Notes under the pieces: model-generated
Told to the model about the DNA's origin: nothing
What the model saw: only the letters and a program-made list of their open reading frames with translations
Databases searched by the model: none
From: Heligmosomoides polygyrus polygyrus
Taxonomy: Eukaryota > Nematoda > Chromadorea > Rhabditida > Heligmosomidae
Assembly (NCBI GenBank): GCA_947396885.1
Contig: OX377205.1
Coordinates: 52,002,676-52,066,675, forward strand
Length of the DNA stretch: 64,000 bases
Direction of reading: 5' to 3'
Made by a program: the position numbers and the translations under genes
In this document: piece by piece, positions 21,780-34,133 of the stretch
Layout of the letters: the number at the start of each line of letters is the position of its first letter
Position numbering within the stretch: the first letter of the stretch is position 1

Positions 21780-24680
21780 ATGTGAGCGCTGACGCCCTGT
21801 ATATTTCGCTAAAACGTCTTCTTCTACGTTGCGCTCGCCTACGTCGCATACACTTTATGATACCTTCACATCCCCACAATCCGTCTCTGGATCGGATTGA
21901 ATCTCAGTCACGCTTCTCATCTAGCGGAAGCCAGCACTACCTCAATCGCCTTCCTTTTCAAATACGTAGATCTCGTGGACTATGAGCTCTTTTTCTGACG
22001 CTGTGATTCGCTTTCTTGAATCAGACCATCTGCTTTTCCAATTGCTCCTCTTGTGGTACATGTGTGCTCCGTTACGAAGAGTGCACACAGATGGGAAAGA
22101 AGCGTCCTTACAACGTGAATAGAGGCGAAATGATCCTCTCATTCTTCTAGGAAAACGAAGATCTCCGAGCTGAGGCGCATAGTCCACACCGGCTTTATCT
22201 CCTGACCAACCACTGTTGCGCGGCGCTTTACGGACGTTCCCGTCACTACACCTTCTCCCAGTGCACGCGGCGCAACGCCAGGCCTCGGCCTTTCCTCCCT
22301 CTCCTCCTTGCTCCCAAATATGTGCTCCTCACCACATACACTGGAAAGCGAGACACTCAATCACCTTCGAACCTAAAGCCCAGAGACCACGGAGTCGCTT
22401 ACTAGGCCAAACCAGCAATTCTTCACGTTTTTCGGTGACAATGAAGTCTAGGCATCCACATTAAGGACTTGCGCTGGCTGCCAATGGCAACAATTTCGCG
22501 TTGGAATTAACAGACACTTTCGGTGGCGCTTCTGCATCCTCGCAGTTAGCCCCGATTGCACGTCCTTTCTACCAACTCCTAGAACTGTCTAGAAAGAATC
22601 GACACGACTGGCAGTGGCATCCAAGCCTATGCACTCAAAAGTTGGAAGATCGTCTTTCGAGAGCTAGACCTTGATCTAGCAGCTGAGCAAACACCGACCA
22701 CTTCAAAAAAGCGATCTCAATCGGCACCGAAAAAGAGCCGAGCACTCCGCGAAGAAATCTGAGAAGATGAAGTCCTTTACACTCCCGGGAGAGCAAGATG
22801 TGTTGGCCGTGAGGTGTGGACAAAACACGCGTCGTGAACCGCAGAAAGCGCCCACAGCTTGATTGGGATGGAGTGTCCATCGCAGAGAAACAACCAAGAA
22901 ACCGCAACAAGGCGGCGGAAGATGGACCCTCGCCACTCGTAGTTGCAGCGATTTTTCTATGAGCACTAATTGACCACGATTCACGACTCTCCATGGAAGT
23001 GCGAGATCCTCCTTTATGCCTAGACATGTGGTCGGACCGCTTCAAATATGTATATCACTGAAAACTATTAAGATTGAGAGAGGAACGAGAGTTGGTAAAA
23101 TGCGAAACCAGGCACAATGGCGTAGGAATACGGCAGGACAAAAGAACCAGTTTGCAGCTCGCAATAAAGCATTCACTCAACTGAAAGAGGCAATGAGATC
23201 CACGCAGACTGAAACTTGGTCCGTGGCAAAAGAGGGAGACCTGCGGGAAACCCGGCAGAGGGATGAGTGAGGAGCAGGTGAAAAGGTGGAAGAGGTGGAC
23301 TCCAGATCGTTGAAAAGGTAGGCATGCTGCCATGCGTCATCATATCACGATCCTCACCATCTCAAGCAGTCGTTAACGCTCGACCACTTCAAAGGCGTAT
23401 CTCAAATACCATCGGTGTCGCCATAAAAGGCAGAAAATCGCGTTTTTCGGATGTAATTGAATTCGATCACTCGAAAGTTTCGGGTAGTCGAAGTCATTCG
23501 AAAATCATTCAAAATCAAAACCCCATTTCTCTACGTACTCGACTTCGAATAATCAGAAAGGTCATGTTTTCCGAATATGTTCGAATTCGAATGCTCGAAG
23601 ACCTTCGGTATTCGAAAGCACTCAAATTTTCGAAAAAAAAAATCTGAGAGCATGACTACACTAAAAACCTCTGATGAAACCATTAAAAAGTGCTGACTGA
23701 CTAGCTTTGACCAGTCGAAAGCAAGCAAATACTTTAACTTGATCTACTTTCCCATTCGCTAATTTTTTGAGCCATGACTACTCAACGATGTCTTGGCTCA
23801 AAACGAGCGCACAGTTTAAATGCATTTCTTCTATACTCTGCCTCTTCTTAAGGAATAGAGAAGAAATTCTGCTGAAGTGAAAGCGTTGAATAAACGTTGT
23901 TGAGAAACGCTGCACGTCCTGACTTGGACGCATTGAACTTATCCGCTTAGTTGAATATTTCTAGAGGTTTTCCAAGGTCGAGGAGTACCTCCACAAGGGT
24001 ACGCAATGAAGCCAAGTGCAAGTGTCAGCATAATCGACAAATTTAGCTGCCGCCACTGCCGGGCGAACACCTTTAGGTGGCCTGTTGTGGTTGTTGGCTG
24101 CATGAGGAGCACCGCCACATAAAGGCTAACGAACAGGGAAAACCCGCGGCTCAAAGTCGAGATCATGACGACGGAGTGCTCCCCTAGGTCTTCATGAATC
24201 GCAAATATTGTCTTGCTTGGTGTTTTCCTGGTTCATCCTCACCGTCATTTAAATTACCACCTGCCTCAGTTCTGCCTGAACCATTAATGAACGAGCTTAG
24301 AAGAAGGACGGGCAAGGAACATTCAGATCGTGCTAAAAGGTGATTCTGTCAGATGGTTCGATTGCGCATTTTAATCATAGTTGTAATCGAATGATCCATT
24401 CGAATAAGCATTTGAATGTCTTCCAGTCGAGCACGAATACTCAAAATCTAAAAATATGGCATTTTTCATAAGTATTGAGCTCTGCGAGAATTCAAAATTA
24501 TTCAAGTATTCGCAACGTCTTCAACAAGGATCAATAATTTCTTATTCCAGAAAGTTTCTTAGTAATGCGCTTATTCGAAGTTCTTGTTCTTCATTCCGTG
24601 AAGCTGGCTCCACTGCTGTAATACGGAACACCTATGAAGGCGTTGCCCCTAAAACTTGCGCTGTTTAGAAGAGCTATGAT
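21780..24680. other. No recognisable gene; short TTCGAA-rich patches
   Basis: Frames at 22635-23270 have no family motif. Near 23440-23640 and 24340-24430 there are clusters of TTCGAAT-type palindromic words in both orientations, perhaps ends of a decayed DNA transposon about 0.9 kb long. No ends could be set. Confidence 0.35.
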
Positions 24681-24688
24681 GCAGCTTA

Positions 24689-24985
24689 GGGGCGCGTGTA
24701 GCGCAGTCGGAAGAGCCGCGACTGTCGCGTGCACCCGATACCAGGTTCCTGGTTCGTATTTCCCGCCCAGGCCAACCAAGCCTTCCATCCCTCCGGGGTC
24801 GGTGAATTGGTACCAGACTTGTCTGGGAAGGATAGAGCGCTGACTTGTTCATCGGCTGGCCACCGCAAGTCATTGCATGGCCAAATACGCATTCATGTCG
24901 CCTCCACGACATCCCGTAGAAGTAGAATGCGCTGGCGCATCCCAGAAGGGATTGAGTAACGCCGTCCTTTATCCTTTATCCTTAT
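24689..24985 (+). mobile_element. SINE family 1, full-length copy
   Basis: A 297-bp SINE flanked by an exact 14-bp target duplication TATGATGCAGCTTA at 24675-24688 and 24986-24999. The A-box TAGCGCAGTCGG lies at 24699-24710, and a B-box-like GGTTCGTATTTCC at 24751-24763. The tail is CCTTTATCCTTTATCC. The long perfect duplication makes this a young insertion. Confidence 0.94.
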
Positions 24986-24999
24986 TATGATGCAGCTTA

Positions 25000-26460
25000 T
25001 GATACATTTTTTTCGATTCTACGCGTAATCAGTCCTGGTGTTTCCCCCACTTAAATTCGTCCGCATTTCTGAAAAACGTTTATTGCATACGAGTCAGCCT
25101 TCTCTCATACGAATCAGCCTTCTACTCTACGAGAACTGTTCAGTCCGCCGCGAGGGGTTCGACGCTGAGTAAAGATCCAGATGTTTTTTTTTGCCGCAGG
25201 CGTCGTCATAGTTTCGATTCTCGTGCATTCTACGTTGTCTCCCATTGAAATCCCCTTGCCCGGCTTGACTTCGAGACTTGCGCTACTACACTCGAGACAG
25301 GCTAAAGTTTTCCACGGTACTGCTCAATGAATGGATTACACGTGGTTGGGTGTTGTCCGATCTGAAACTTGGTGGATAGATAGCACACTTTTATGGACTG
25401 ATGTTGTTGTACACCACACTGTTTGAGGCTGAGGATTGAGGGAGGGAGAACACTAAAGCTGTGTGCTACCTATTCAAGTGTGAACGACTAGCGAAACAGA
25501 AGTAAGACGTCAAGACTTGACGGGCAATCAGGGATTTCCATTAAGGAACGTCCACTCCGGAACTGCGCTAGAGTTGCACGTCAAGTCGAGATGTACTGCC
25601 ATTCATCGAAACAAGCTCCCGCCACTCAAGGAACGGCTGCTGAAATGGAAAATTTGCTCAGTTGAAGGGTGAGCCTCGATAACATCAGCCAATGTCCAGC
25701 ACAAGATGGTTATTTCAACGAAGAGTGAGTTGCTGGAAGGAGCGCAATAAAAACCACGAGCTGCAATCATTAAGGAAAGAAGAAGTAAAACTCGAGAACC
25801 GAGCAGGTGAAGAGAGAGCTGATATTCTGCAAGGAAGACTCGTTAAAACAGGAGTTCTGAAAATTCTGTTATTACATTAACAAACCTGACACGATGTCCA
25901 CGGCATTTCGTGCTCCAATATGTATTGTGTCTCTCTTTCTCTCTTTTTCTCTTATTTATTCTGTGCCAACGAGGTTGGTGGGAGAAAATATGTATTTTAC
26001 GCATCTCACTTTGCCGTTTCGGAGGCTCGAACATGGTTCGCAGTTATTTCAGCTTCACCATGCCCGACCAAACGCTTCCTCCGTGCTGTCAATTTTGACG
26101 GACGTACAGCCAAGAACGCAACACGAAAACCCGAAATGTACTCACACAGCTTTCCACTACAGAGTGTGGCGACGTCGCTGCCACTTGGGGTTAGTAGACC
26201 AGTAGCAATGAGGCTCACTGGGACAGTCATGTCCCTTCAGGCAATTTAGCTTGCACAGCTGTGCAAACGGGACCAGATCATTCGTGATGGATAGGCATTA
26301 TTGTGCGTACTTGGATTTCTAGCAAAAATCCAAAACGCTTTGAGCTTTGCGCGGAGAAGTCTCGGTCTCGAACGACAAATTCTGTGGAGACTACTGTAAT
26401 TAGTCCAAAGGATGCAAGGCCTATAAAAAAGTCTAAACTCAAATATCGCTTTCGAAGGCC
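25000..26460. other. No recognisable gene; short direct repeats
   Basis: A short direct repeat of CATACGARTCAGCCTTCT occurs at about 25087-25125. Hydrophobic frames at 25890-26100 have no splice support. Nothing else is identifiable. Confidence 0.4.
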
Positions 26461-26469
26461 TTAACAAGG

Positions 26470-26640
26470 GGATTGTCTGAACGGTACGCCGGAACGGCAA
26501 GAACGAGTACTATAGGCAGAATCTCCGTCCTCCATGCAATAACAGAAAATGTTTAGTTTTTGCCGAATCCTTGAGGCAAACGAGTAATAGGGTGTAATGG
26601 TTAAGGGTCCGCTTGGTGAAGCTTATCACGGGGGCCCAAG
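26470..26640 (+). repeat. SINE-like repeat family 2, copy
   Basis: Shares with 6000-6260, in opposite orientation, the blocks GTACGCCGGAACGGCAAGAA, AGAATCTCCGTCCTCC, AAATGTTTAGTTTTTGCCGA and the tRNA-like head GGTGTAATGGTTAAGGGTCC. No target duplication found. Confidence 0.55.
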
Positions 26641-26949
26641 GGACTGGTGTCGTAGGCTGGATGGCGCAGGTCAGCGTTGGGTTCTCGAGCTACGTCGGCG
26701 TTTCGCCTTTCTACCATAGAATCGGGTTTCCATAGATTTCCATATCTAAACTTTTTTTGGACTTTGCTGCGGTAGGAGGCTTTTACCACTTATTCCTTTT
26801 CCTTGTTTTTCGTTTTGTTTTCACCACTGACTACTTATGTCCCAAATATGCAAAGTACGATGAAATATTTATGAAATGCCTTCAACACCAAATATACACA
26901 GGCACAAAGTGCATAAAACAGTAAGACGATCACAGCATGGGCAGTGAAG

Positions 26950-27553
26950 GCCGCAGTTTCTTCACATCCTGACTCATCACGTGATCCGCAGTGCGACTCT
27001 GCGATTAATCATTAGAGCGAACGAGACTCGATCATGTACAATCGCACCTGCTGCGAGATTCTTCCACAGTTCATGCCCAGTGGTACTCCGCTGCAGCTCA
27101 AGTCTGGAAACGCGACACAATCCCATTTCCCCGGTTGTCAACCTTGTGTAAGATAACAGTTCTAGTATAGCCAAACCTCTCCTCCGAAAAAGTCTGCCCT
27201 AAAGACGTGAATGTGCCTTCACTGTTAGTGACGTCGTGACTTCGGCACAATCCCCTTCTGATTGAAACTCTTGGTCCTCTTCTTCCACCACCTTCAACTT
27301 CCCCACTTCCAATTCCAGCTGTCCAGATTGAAATAATGTAGGGTATCGCTATCCTTTCCGCCAACTTCACCTCGTCTCTCGAAGGAACAGCATCTAGTGG
27401 AGATCTACACTTCATTGTCAGTAGGTGAATAACCACTCGAGGGTTAGCAGACATTGTAGAGGTGGTGTTAGCAGCAACTGATTATCACCGCGTGACTCCG
27501 TAAGCACAACAGAGGCGACAATATTGATTGTGGTGGTAGGTCAAATTGAAGAG
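26950..27553 (-). repeat. Dispersed 600-bp repeat, copy 2
   Basis: Collinear with 4985-5660. A minus frame starts MSANPRVVIHLL at 27454 and runs to 27098, but it shifts relative to copy 1 after PSRDEV. Compared with copy 1 it differs by scattered substitutions and small indels. Family unknown. Confidence 0.6.
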
Positions 27554-27747
27554 CGCCACCCAGCCCACGAAACCAGTTCCTTGCGTCATCGAGGTAAGCT
27601 TGGCCAGCGGACCCTCAACTATTAACACGTTGACGACAATGTCGCGCAATGGTGCGCGACAGACAGTCTGTCTCATGGGACCGTGTCGCGCAATGGTGCG
27701 CGACAGTATTATTTCTATCAGTGTGACATTACCTTCGTCCACACTTT

Positions 27748-27990
27748 GTCTAGGGAGGTTATTTAAGATGCTGAACACAGTGGCGATGTCCGTTTCGTAA
27801 ATTACGACAGGTTATGTCGTAATTTACGAAACGGACACCCATGTCGATAACTAGTGTTGTCAACACCTTTGCCCAAACTCCCTGAATGGAGTTATTTGAG
27901 GTGCTGGTCACGAATCTGATATCCTCTTTTCGAATTTCGCTCGACTACGATAAGTTACGAGTGGCACTGCTGCGTGAGAATATATCAAAG
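27748..27990. repeat. 126-135 bp satellite unit, diverged copies
   Basis: Contains GGGAGGTTATTT, GCTGGTCACGAATCTGATATC and TTGCCCAAACT, the landmarks of the satellite arrays at 35.1-35.8, 37.7-38.0 and 39.3-39.9 kb. Confidence 0.6.
27787..27837. repeat. Perfect hairpin (23-bp arms, 5-nt loop)
   Basis: TGTCCGTTTCGTAAATTACG... at 27787-27809 is repeated in exact reverse complement at 27815-27837 around GGTTA. It lies inside the TTAA-flanked element, in a satellite-related stretch. Confidence 0.93.
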
Positions 27991-28959
27991 GCAGCCTATT
28001 ATTCGACCAGCTATCCATTGAACTTCAGAGTTATTTTTGAGACTTTATTCAACAAAGGTAACAAAAGGCATGATTAAATACTACAACTACTTGGATGCTA
28101 TCAAACGTCACTAAGGAATCAACTTCACAAATAAAGTTCATACGAAAACTATTTTTATTATTATTATTTTTTTTTGATCGGAGTCAGGTACCACAGCAGG
28201 AGCCATGTCGTCACATTCCAAGCTATCGGGTGCTTCAAGATCGCTGTCGAGCATCAAGTCGTCAAAACTTTCGTTTACTTCGTCGACACTGTCATACAGA
28301 ATGCTCATGATGACGATTTCTGATGGCAATTCTAGAAATTTCAGTCTAAGTTCTGCATCAAAAACAAATATTTTTCAATTAGACCATCAAATTGGAGAAA
28401 GGGGGAAGCTCATTGCGGAGAAGAAAAGATTTAGGAAATTTTGCAGAAACAAAACCAAAATTTCGAGAATGGATAACAGATTCGAGGTGTGCATTCCAAA
28501 AATTCAATTTATGTTAAGCTAAGGTGACGAAATATCGTGTCACACGCGCGCAGTACGCGCGGTCCCACGGGCCCGACGCGCGAAAATTGCGCGGTCGTCA
28601 ACGTGTTAAGCGGTATGCACTCTACGCAGCGGGAGTGCGGCAACCACGCTGAGGCATTGTGTGAAAAAGCGGAGTCGCACAGCGGCAGCAAGGGGCAGTG
28701 ACGGGGTGTGCACACTTCCACTGCCGCAGTGCTGCCGGCTGCGGCAGCGAGGATGAACTCGGGCATTTCTCACTGCCGCTGCGTGCGGCGGAGATCAGAT
28801 CCACCCACATTCCATTGCCCGCTGAAAGTGTGCATGGGGCTTTACACCCTCCTACTCGCTTGCCTTAAGGATTCGATAAAGACAAAACATGTTGTTAGAA
28901 CAGTATGGCAGGTAGTCGTCGAGGTGTCGTGCCAAGGTTGATATAGAACGTTTATTCGG

Positions 28960-28991
28960 CATACGTTTCGGCTCAGAGCTCTTCTCTTCAG
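28960..28991 (-). ncRNA. Hammerhead-like core motif 3' of PLE-A
   Basis: The minus strand reads CTGAAGA, a stem-like GC segment, then GAAACGTATG, beyond the end of the PLE-A endonuclease frame. This resembles the CUGANGA...GAAA core reported in Penelope-like element terminal repeats. Stem II is less regular here than in the copies at 54956 and 61421, and cleavage-competent pairing was not established. Confidence 0.35.
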
Positions 28992-29099
28992 AGCCTGGAA
29001 AAGACAAGGGGAGTTAGAGAAATTACCCGTCCAAGAGTTATTTCAAGTTTCAGTCATCTCAGAAGCTAAAGGGAGAAAAGACGAACCGTGAGGAAGGCA

Positions 29100-29755
29100 G
29101 CCCAACCCCAACTGACCTTATGTAAACGGCCAAAAGGGCTGTTGAGTCACCCTTCGGATGGAGAGAAATGTGGGTGAATGAGGTGCTCCCTTCGGGTCAG
29201 CCCTAAGCGACCTTCTGACTACCGGGTCAAGCCCATAGAGGTCGGCAAATAAAGCCAACTCCTGAGTTACGGCCACCCGTTCCTCCTTCCTATTGATTGC
29301 GGGGTTGCTGAACGCAATCCACAGTGCCTCCAGGGCCTTGTGCGCTGCGATGTCGACCTCACGACCAAGGATCGTCGCCGCGACTCCAACCACTGCGCCA
29401 CTATGGCTTCGCAGCCTGTGCTCCCCCAAGGGTGTGGCAACATTGCACCTGTTGAACCAATCCACATACTCCTTCACCCTTACCCAAAGTGGTCTGCCCG
29501 TCTCACCAATGTGTTCCTCCTTGCATTCAATGCAAGCTATGAGGTATGCTGTTCCTGAACCCTACAGTCCCCTTCCCTGCCGAATGGGCAGACCACGCAG
29601 GAGGGCCTTTCACAAGCGCAGCCATAAAGACGGTTCCTCACCAGTTGCGCCTTGAGATTGGCCGGTGGTACCGCAACGACCCTACCGATGTCACCCAGGT
29701 TAGCCTTACGAACGCATTCTCGTAATTGAGCGCTGAGAGCGTCCGAGATTTATTT
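29100..29755 (-). pseudogene. PLE-A C-terminus: linker and GIY-YIG endonuclease of a Penelope-like element
   Basis: On the minus strand the order is LRECVRKANLGDIG, VVAVPPANLKAQLVRNRLYG, a Cys-rich linker CERPSCVVCPFGREGDC, then ACIECKEEHIG, ETGRPLWVRVKEYVDWF, and a C-terminal region with ALEALWIAFSNPAINRKEE. This is the linker-plus-GIY-YIG arrangement special to Penelope-like retroelements. The RT half of the same element lies at about 34210-34770 on the same strand, separated by LINE B. A frame change near 29550 breaks the endonuclease. Confidence 0.85.
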
Positions 29756-30570
29756 ATTTATTTATTTATTTATTGCACCAGACGCCTTTAAAACATAACG
29801 AGGAAAAAGAACACAGTCATCAATCTAATTCAGCCATGAAAAATGACCTGACAAAATAGTGTGAGTAGTAGGAGAACACTATGAACTGCAGCTAGGTAAA
29901 AGAACTTCGTTTGCAGCTATCCACTGAAATCAAAGAATAAGCAAGAATAAAAAATGAAATGGATAAAATAAAATAGAGTTTAGAATATAGGTATAGTCCA
30001 TAGACCCTCCTGAAGCTCTGAAGAACCGCCAACATTACAGCGTGAGATCCGCAGACATAGCTATCCCCCTAATCAACGCGAGAAAAGAAAAAATACAACA
30101 AAACAGTAGCACATCATGGTAGACAGCGGTCTGGCAGCCTCATTCGCAAAAGCTTCGTCTATAAACCGCTATAGATCTGAACAAACCTTAGCAGCAATCA
30201 ACCAAAAAAAAACGTCACGGTCCGCTATCTGAAAAAAAACTCCATAACTCTAGTCTGTACTGAGAATACGCATAAGGTCCGATTTCTCCAACTTCTCTTT
30301 GAAAGTCTGACTGCTCTCAGCAGTAAAAATATCCGCTGAAAGGCACTGAAACCACCTAGACTCTATAGAACAATGAGGTGAACATTTGGCTGTGATTCCT
30401 ACTACCAACGTTTTTGTGGTTCAAAGTGAAACTTCCAATTCTCTCACTACAAGGCCGGAAAACCCAGTATTTATTCGGGCTAAGTCTGGTTTCTCTTCGA
30501 AGGACTTCAAAGAAGAACACGAGATCTGCTATGGCTCTCCTACACTGAAGGCTTTTTAGATTGAGCTTCC

Positions 30571-31974
30571 TTAAACGGTAGGGTAGTCAGGCATTTCCGA
30601 AAAACTTGAACATCTAGACATCCTCCAGAAAATTATTGTTGTGAACGTTTGCTGCACTTTTTCAAGCTGGTGAATATCCTTCTTGGTCCAGTGATTCGAT
30701 GCCGGTGAGTTGTATTCCAAGTGCGGAAAGATATATGCCTTGTATAAACCGACAAGTAAGGAAGAATCAGAAGTGTGCACGTTTTAAAGAATAGAAAGAA
30801 GTGCATAAAAAGGCCTTTTTCGCAGCATATGCAATATAACCAGAAAATTTAAGCTTTGATCAACCAGGATGCCAAGGTCTTTAGTATGCTCAGTTTTTCA
30901 AAGTTACACCACTTACAGCGCAGCGCATAGAATTACTTATACCAAGACGAAAATGCAACATTTGTCAAAATTGACCATAAGGTCTAAACAAGACGCGTAT
31001 TCATTCAATTTCTCCAAGCACTGTTCAAGAGCATCATACACCTTAACTGAATTCCCGCTGTCGTAGACTCCATAAATTTTAATGGCATCAGCGTACAATT
31101 GGACTATAATATCCTGTGAATCTGAAAGAATTGTAGGCAGATCCACCACTGGCACAGGAGTGCCTTTTGGAATAGCTTCCAGCAACCTTAACCGTCATAA
31201 ACCTACCACTTAGATAAGCTCTTATCCAGTTTAATAGGCTGCTATGCAAACCTAAGAAATCTAGCTTGTAAATCAATTTGACATGGTTAACTTATCGAAC
31301 GCTTTAGAGAGATCAATAAAAATGACACCAACTGATTTACCATGGCTAAGGGCGAGCCTACAATCAAATATACTATCAACCAAATTTCTAAGAGTTGAAG
31401 CCCCAGCTAGAAACCCATGCTGGTCAAGAGGTACGGAATGGAATTTACGGATCTAAGAAACGAGCTTATCCCTTATTATTCTTTCCATGACCCTTATGGC
31501 AGTAGGAGTAATACTAATAGGTCGGCAATCAAATATTAAACTAGGGTTGTCATTATTAGGTATGGCTGTAACCAAATCTTCCTTCCAGATCTCCGGCACT
31601 TCATCAAAGAATAGAGACACATTGAAGATATGTGCTAATGGCTTAGAAAGAATACGAGCACATTTAGTAAACAAAATAGGCGAAATTCCATCGAAGGATT
31701 CAGTGGTTGAAGGCATAATATGCTTAAGAATACTGCAAACTTCTGCAGGGGTGACAAATGTTTCCAGTCCATTTATTGTGCTTATAATAGGGTTGGATTG
31801 ATGGACTAGAACTCCGCTGGCATCACTAGAGAAAGCGCTAACAAAAAGGTCAAAAGCTTCAGCCTTTGAAGAGTCTGTTATAAACCTGGTGCCTTCCTTG
31901 TCAGAATGAGTAGAAGCCTGCTTATTGAATTTTATTTTATTTCGAATATAGGCTAAAGTTTTTTCTAGGTGCAC
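30571..31974 (-). pseudogene. LINE B reverse transcriptase and C-terminus
   Basis: Minus-strand pieces read TESFDGISPILF, EIWKEDLVTAIPN, CRPISITPTAIRVMERII (31974-31453), then LHSSLLNWIRAYLSGR. They continue as VVDLPTILSDSQDIIVQLYA followed by DAIKIYGVYD, and end with YIFPHLEYNSPASNHWTKKD. The catalytic box is YADA rather than YADD, so the second metal-binding Asp is lost. A SINE splits the upstream linker at 31999. Confidence 0.82.
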
Positions 31975-31999
31975 GAGATGAGAGGTAGCGTTCTTTATA

Positions 32000-32287
32000 A
32001 GGATAAAGGACGGCGTTACTCAATCCCTTCTGCGATGCGCCAGCGCAATCTACTTCTGCGTGATGTCGTGGAGGCGACATGAATGCGTATTTGGCCATAC
32101 AATGACTTGCGGTGGCCAGCCGATGAACAAGTCAGCGCTCCATCCTTCCCAGACAAGTCTGGTACCAATTCACCGACCCCGGAGGGATGGAAGGCTTGGT
32201 TGGCCTGGGCGGGAAATCCAAACCAGGAACCTGGTATCGAGTGCACGCGACAGTCGCGCCTCCTCCGACTGCGCTACACGCACCCAA
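32000..32287 (-). mobile_element. SINE family 1, full-length copy nested in LINE B
   Basis: Flanked by an exact 11-bp target duplication CGTTCTTTATA at 31989-31999 and 32288-32298. The sequence is close to the copies at 16762 and 24689, with the same A-box, B-box and tail. It shows LINE B was in place before this SINE. Confidence 0.93.
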
Positions 32288-32729
32288 CGTTCTTTATACT
32301 CCAAAAATCTCTTAAGGTGGAAGTCAATATCTAAATAACTTTCTTATAAGATGGGCTACGGAGAGAAAAACTAGCCCTTGAAAATATGGTTTGCAACTGA
32401 GCCATCAAATTTAGTACATGCCTTGGAAGATTAAGGATAGGCGGCCTTCTTGAAGGGTACGAAGCTCGCAAGCAAGTCGTAAACAACAGAGCAAAATCTT
32501 CATTAGAGGCCACAGACGGAGGCCTATCCATCAAAGAGGCAGGACCAATCAACCCTATCGAAAAATTTGTTAAGAGAGCCATAGCCAGCTTTAAGGAAAT
32601 GGCAAAGAGTGTGAATCGCTCCAGGAGACGCTGATACTAAAGTGAACTGCGCTATGATCAGAGCTAGACAAAGGAGAAAAAGTCGCTACATTGCAGACTT
32701 TGAAAGAAGTAGCAAGGAAGCGTATTATT

Positions 32730-33255
32730 TAAATGTGTAGGAAGATTAACAAGTTGCTTTAATCAACAGCTCTCGAAAAAAAATTAAGAAAATGTGAGGA
32801 AACAGCGTCAGCTGGCTTCTTCTTAAGCCACTTTATGGATAGATTAAAATCAACAAGCAAAACGATATCGCTCTCCGAAGAGGAAAGAACGCTAAGTGTT
32901 TCAATGAGGTCATCATTATCCGAGCTAAGGGAGTTGGGTGGTCGATACACCAGTATAAGCCTGGATACAGAGGAAGAGTAAAACATATCTGTACATAGGA
33001 CATCAGCTTTAACAGAAAGTAGTGTTCAATTTTTTGCATGTAATGGTCACTACTAAATATGCAGCAGACTCCGCCTCCTTTTCGTCCAGGTCGATCAAAG
33101 CGAAGAACACTATAGGGAAAGTCAGAAATTATTTCAGAGTTCCTGATTTTGAAAGAGAGCCAGGTCTCGGTGATGAAAACGACACTGTGTTTAATGTTCG
33201 ACAATAAGCTATGGGAATGGTGCAACTTATTACAAAGACTTCGAGCATTTAGCAA
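32730..33255 (-). pseudogene. LINE B endonuclease domain, frameshifted
   Basis: The frame from 33255 reads LNARSLCNKLHHSHSLLSNI, FITETWLSFKI and RFDRPGRKGGGVCCIF. It then changes frame, and the neighbouring frame shows LILVYRPPNS, SDIVLLVDFNLS and FSRAVD. The catalytic Glu (ITETWL) and Asp (VDFNL) remain but the frame is broken. Confidence 0.78.
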
Positions 33256-33290
33256 ATAACAGGACAGAAAGTCGTTCCTACCAGACCAGC

Positions 33291-33995
33291 TTACTGGTTT
33301 CCCGAGCTTCTCTGAGGGAGCTCAGATATGTGCTTCAACTCATTGCGGTAGACAACACATTCACGGGGTGCTATGCTCGTGCTCTTATCCTTTGCCATCT
33401 GTCTCAGTTTGAAATCACGCTTACGTTCATCGGCTGTCATGCTGCGCCTAATGTAGACATCTATGAAGTCGGACACTCTTCGTAGTAGGCGTGCATTTGC
33501 GAGCGCCTCGCGCCAATGGGAAGTCGTAGCAAGCACTATCTTAAGCAATCGCGGGCGGGATGGGTCAGCCTTACCCATTCGGAACACCTCCATGGGCTTA
33601 CAGTCAACCTTAAACCTTGCATTCAACAGATTACAAACTTTGACATCTAAGTCGATTTGGGGCTCATACGGAGATTGATTGCTCTCTGATTCCTCTAAAC
33701 CAGATAGAACTCTACTGCAAAAACGTTTCTTTCTCGGCTTCAACAGCTTCCGCGAATCCTGTTAAGACCTTTTCACGGCCACAACCAGCATCTCACTTAT
33801 CTCGGGATCCTTTTTATGCCCAATAATGGTTTTAAGATGTCCAAGAGAGGCATCTGGCGTAAGTTTGCAAGAATAGGATCTCGAGCCGTAGCTGGGATTA
33901 TGATCCGATAGAAGTGCTTTGTCGTGAGGTATCTTTAAGCGAAACGTCGAGTGGATCGCGGCACTTAATCTGAGAATCTTCCAATAGTCAATCAC
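33291..33995 (-). pseudogene. LINE B ORF1
   Basis: Minus-strand frames give an N-terminal part (KILRLSAAIHSTFRLKIPHD, HLKTIIGHKKDPEISEM). After a stop comes a domain with VFRMGKADPSRPRLLKIVL and FIDVYIRRSMTADERKRDF ending at 33291. The DPSRPRLLKIV block matches LINE A ORF1, supporting a shared CR1-like ancestry. Confidence 0.72.
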
Positions 33996-34133
33996 CGATA
34001 ATGAACGGATGGTGAGTAGGAGATGAAAACAGCATCGACTTAAGGCTAATGGAGAACGATAGAATGGGCAAGTTTAATGAGCTGAATAGGACAGACAGAG
34101 TAGGACGAAAGCGAGGGGCCAAGGCTGACAATA

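Larger units (their letters stand above)
27626..28605 (-). mobile_element. piggyBac-like non-autonomous element, TTAA-flanked
   Basis: TTAA stands at 27622-27625 and 28606-28609. Both inner ends read CACGTTGACGAC in inverted orientation, followed by subterminal GCGCAAT blocks. Exact TTAA duplication and ends of this type are hallmarks of piggyBac-like transposons. A minus frame (28138-28329) begins MPSEIVIMS and contains the acidic stretch FDDLMLDSDLEAPDSLECDD, which resembles the acidic N-terminus of piggyBac-type transposases. No catalytic domain follows, so this is probably an internal-deletion derivative. Satellite-like sequence fills part of the interior. Confidence 0.75.

Noticed and set aside
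24649..24959. Overlapping frames on both strands across the SINE copies
   Set aside because: The same peptides recur wherever SINE family 1 occurs; they are translations of a non-coding pol III repeat.
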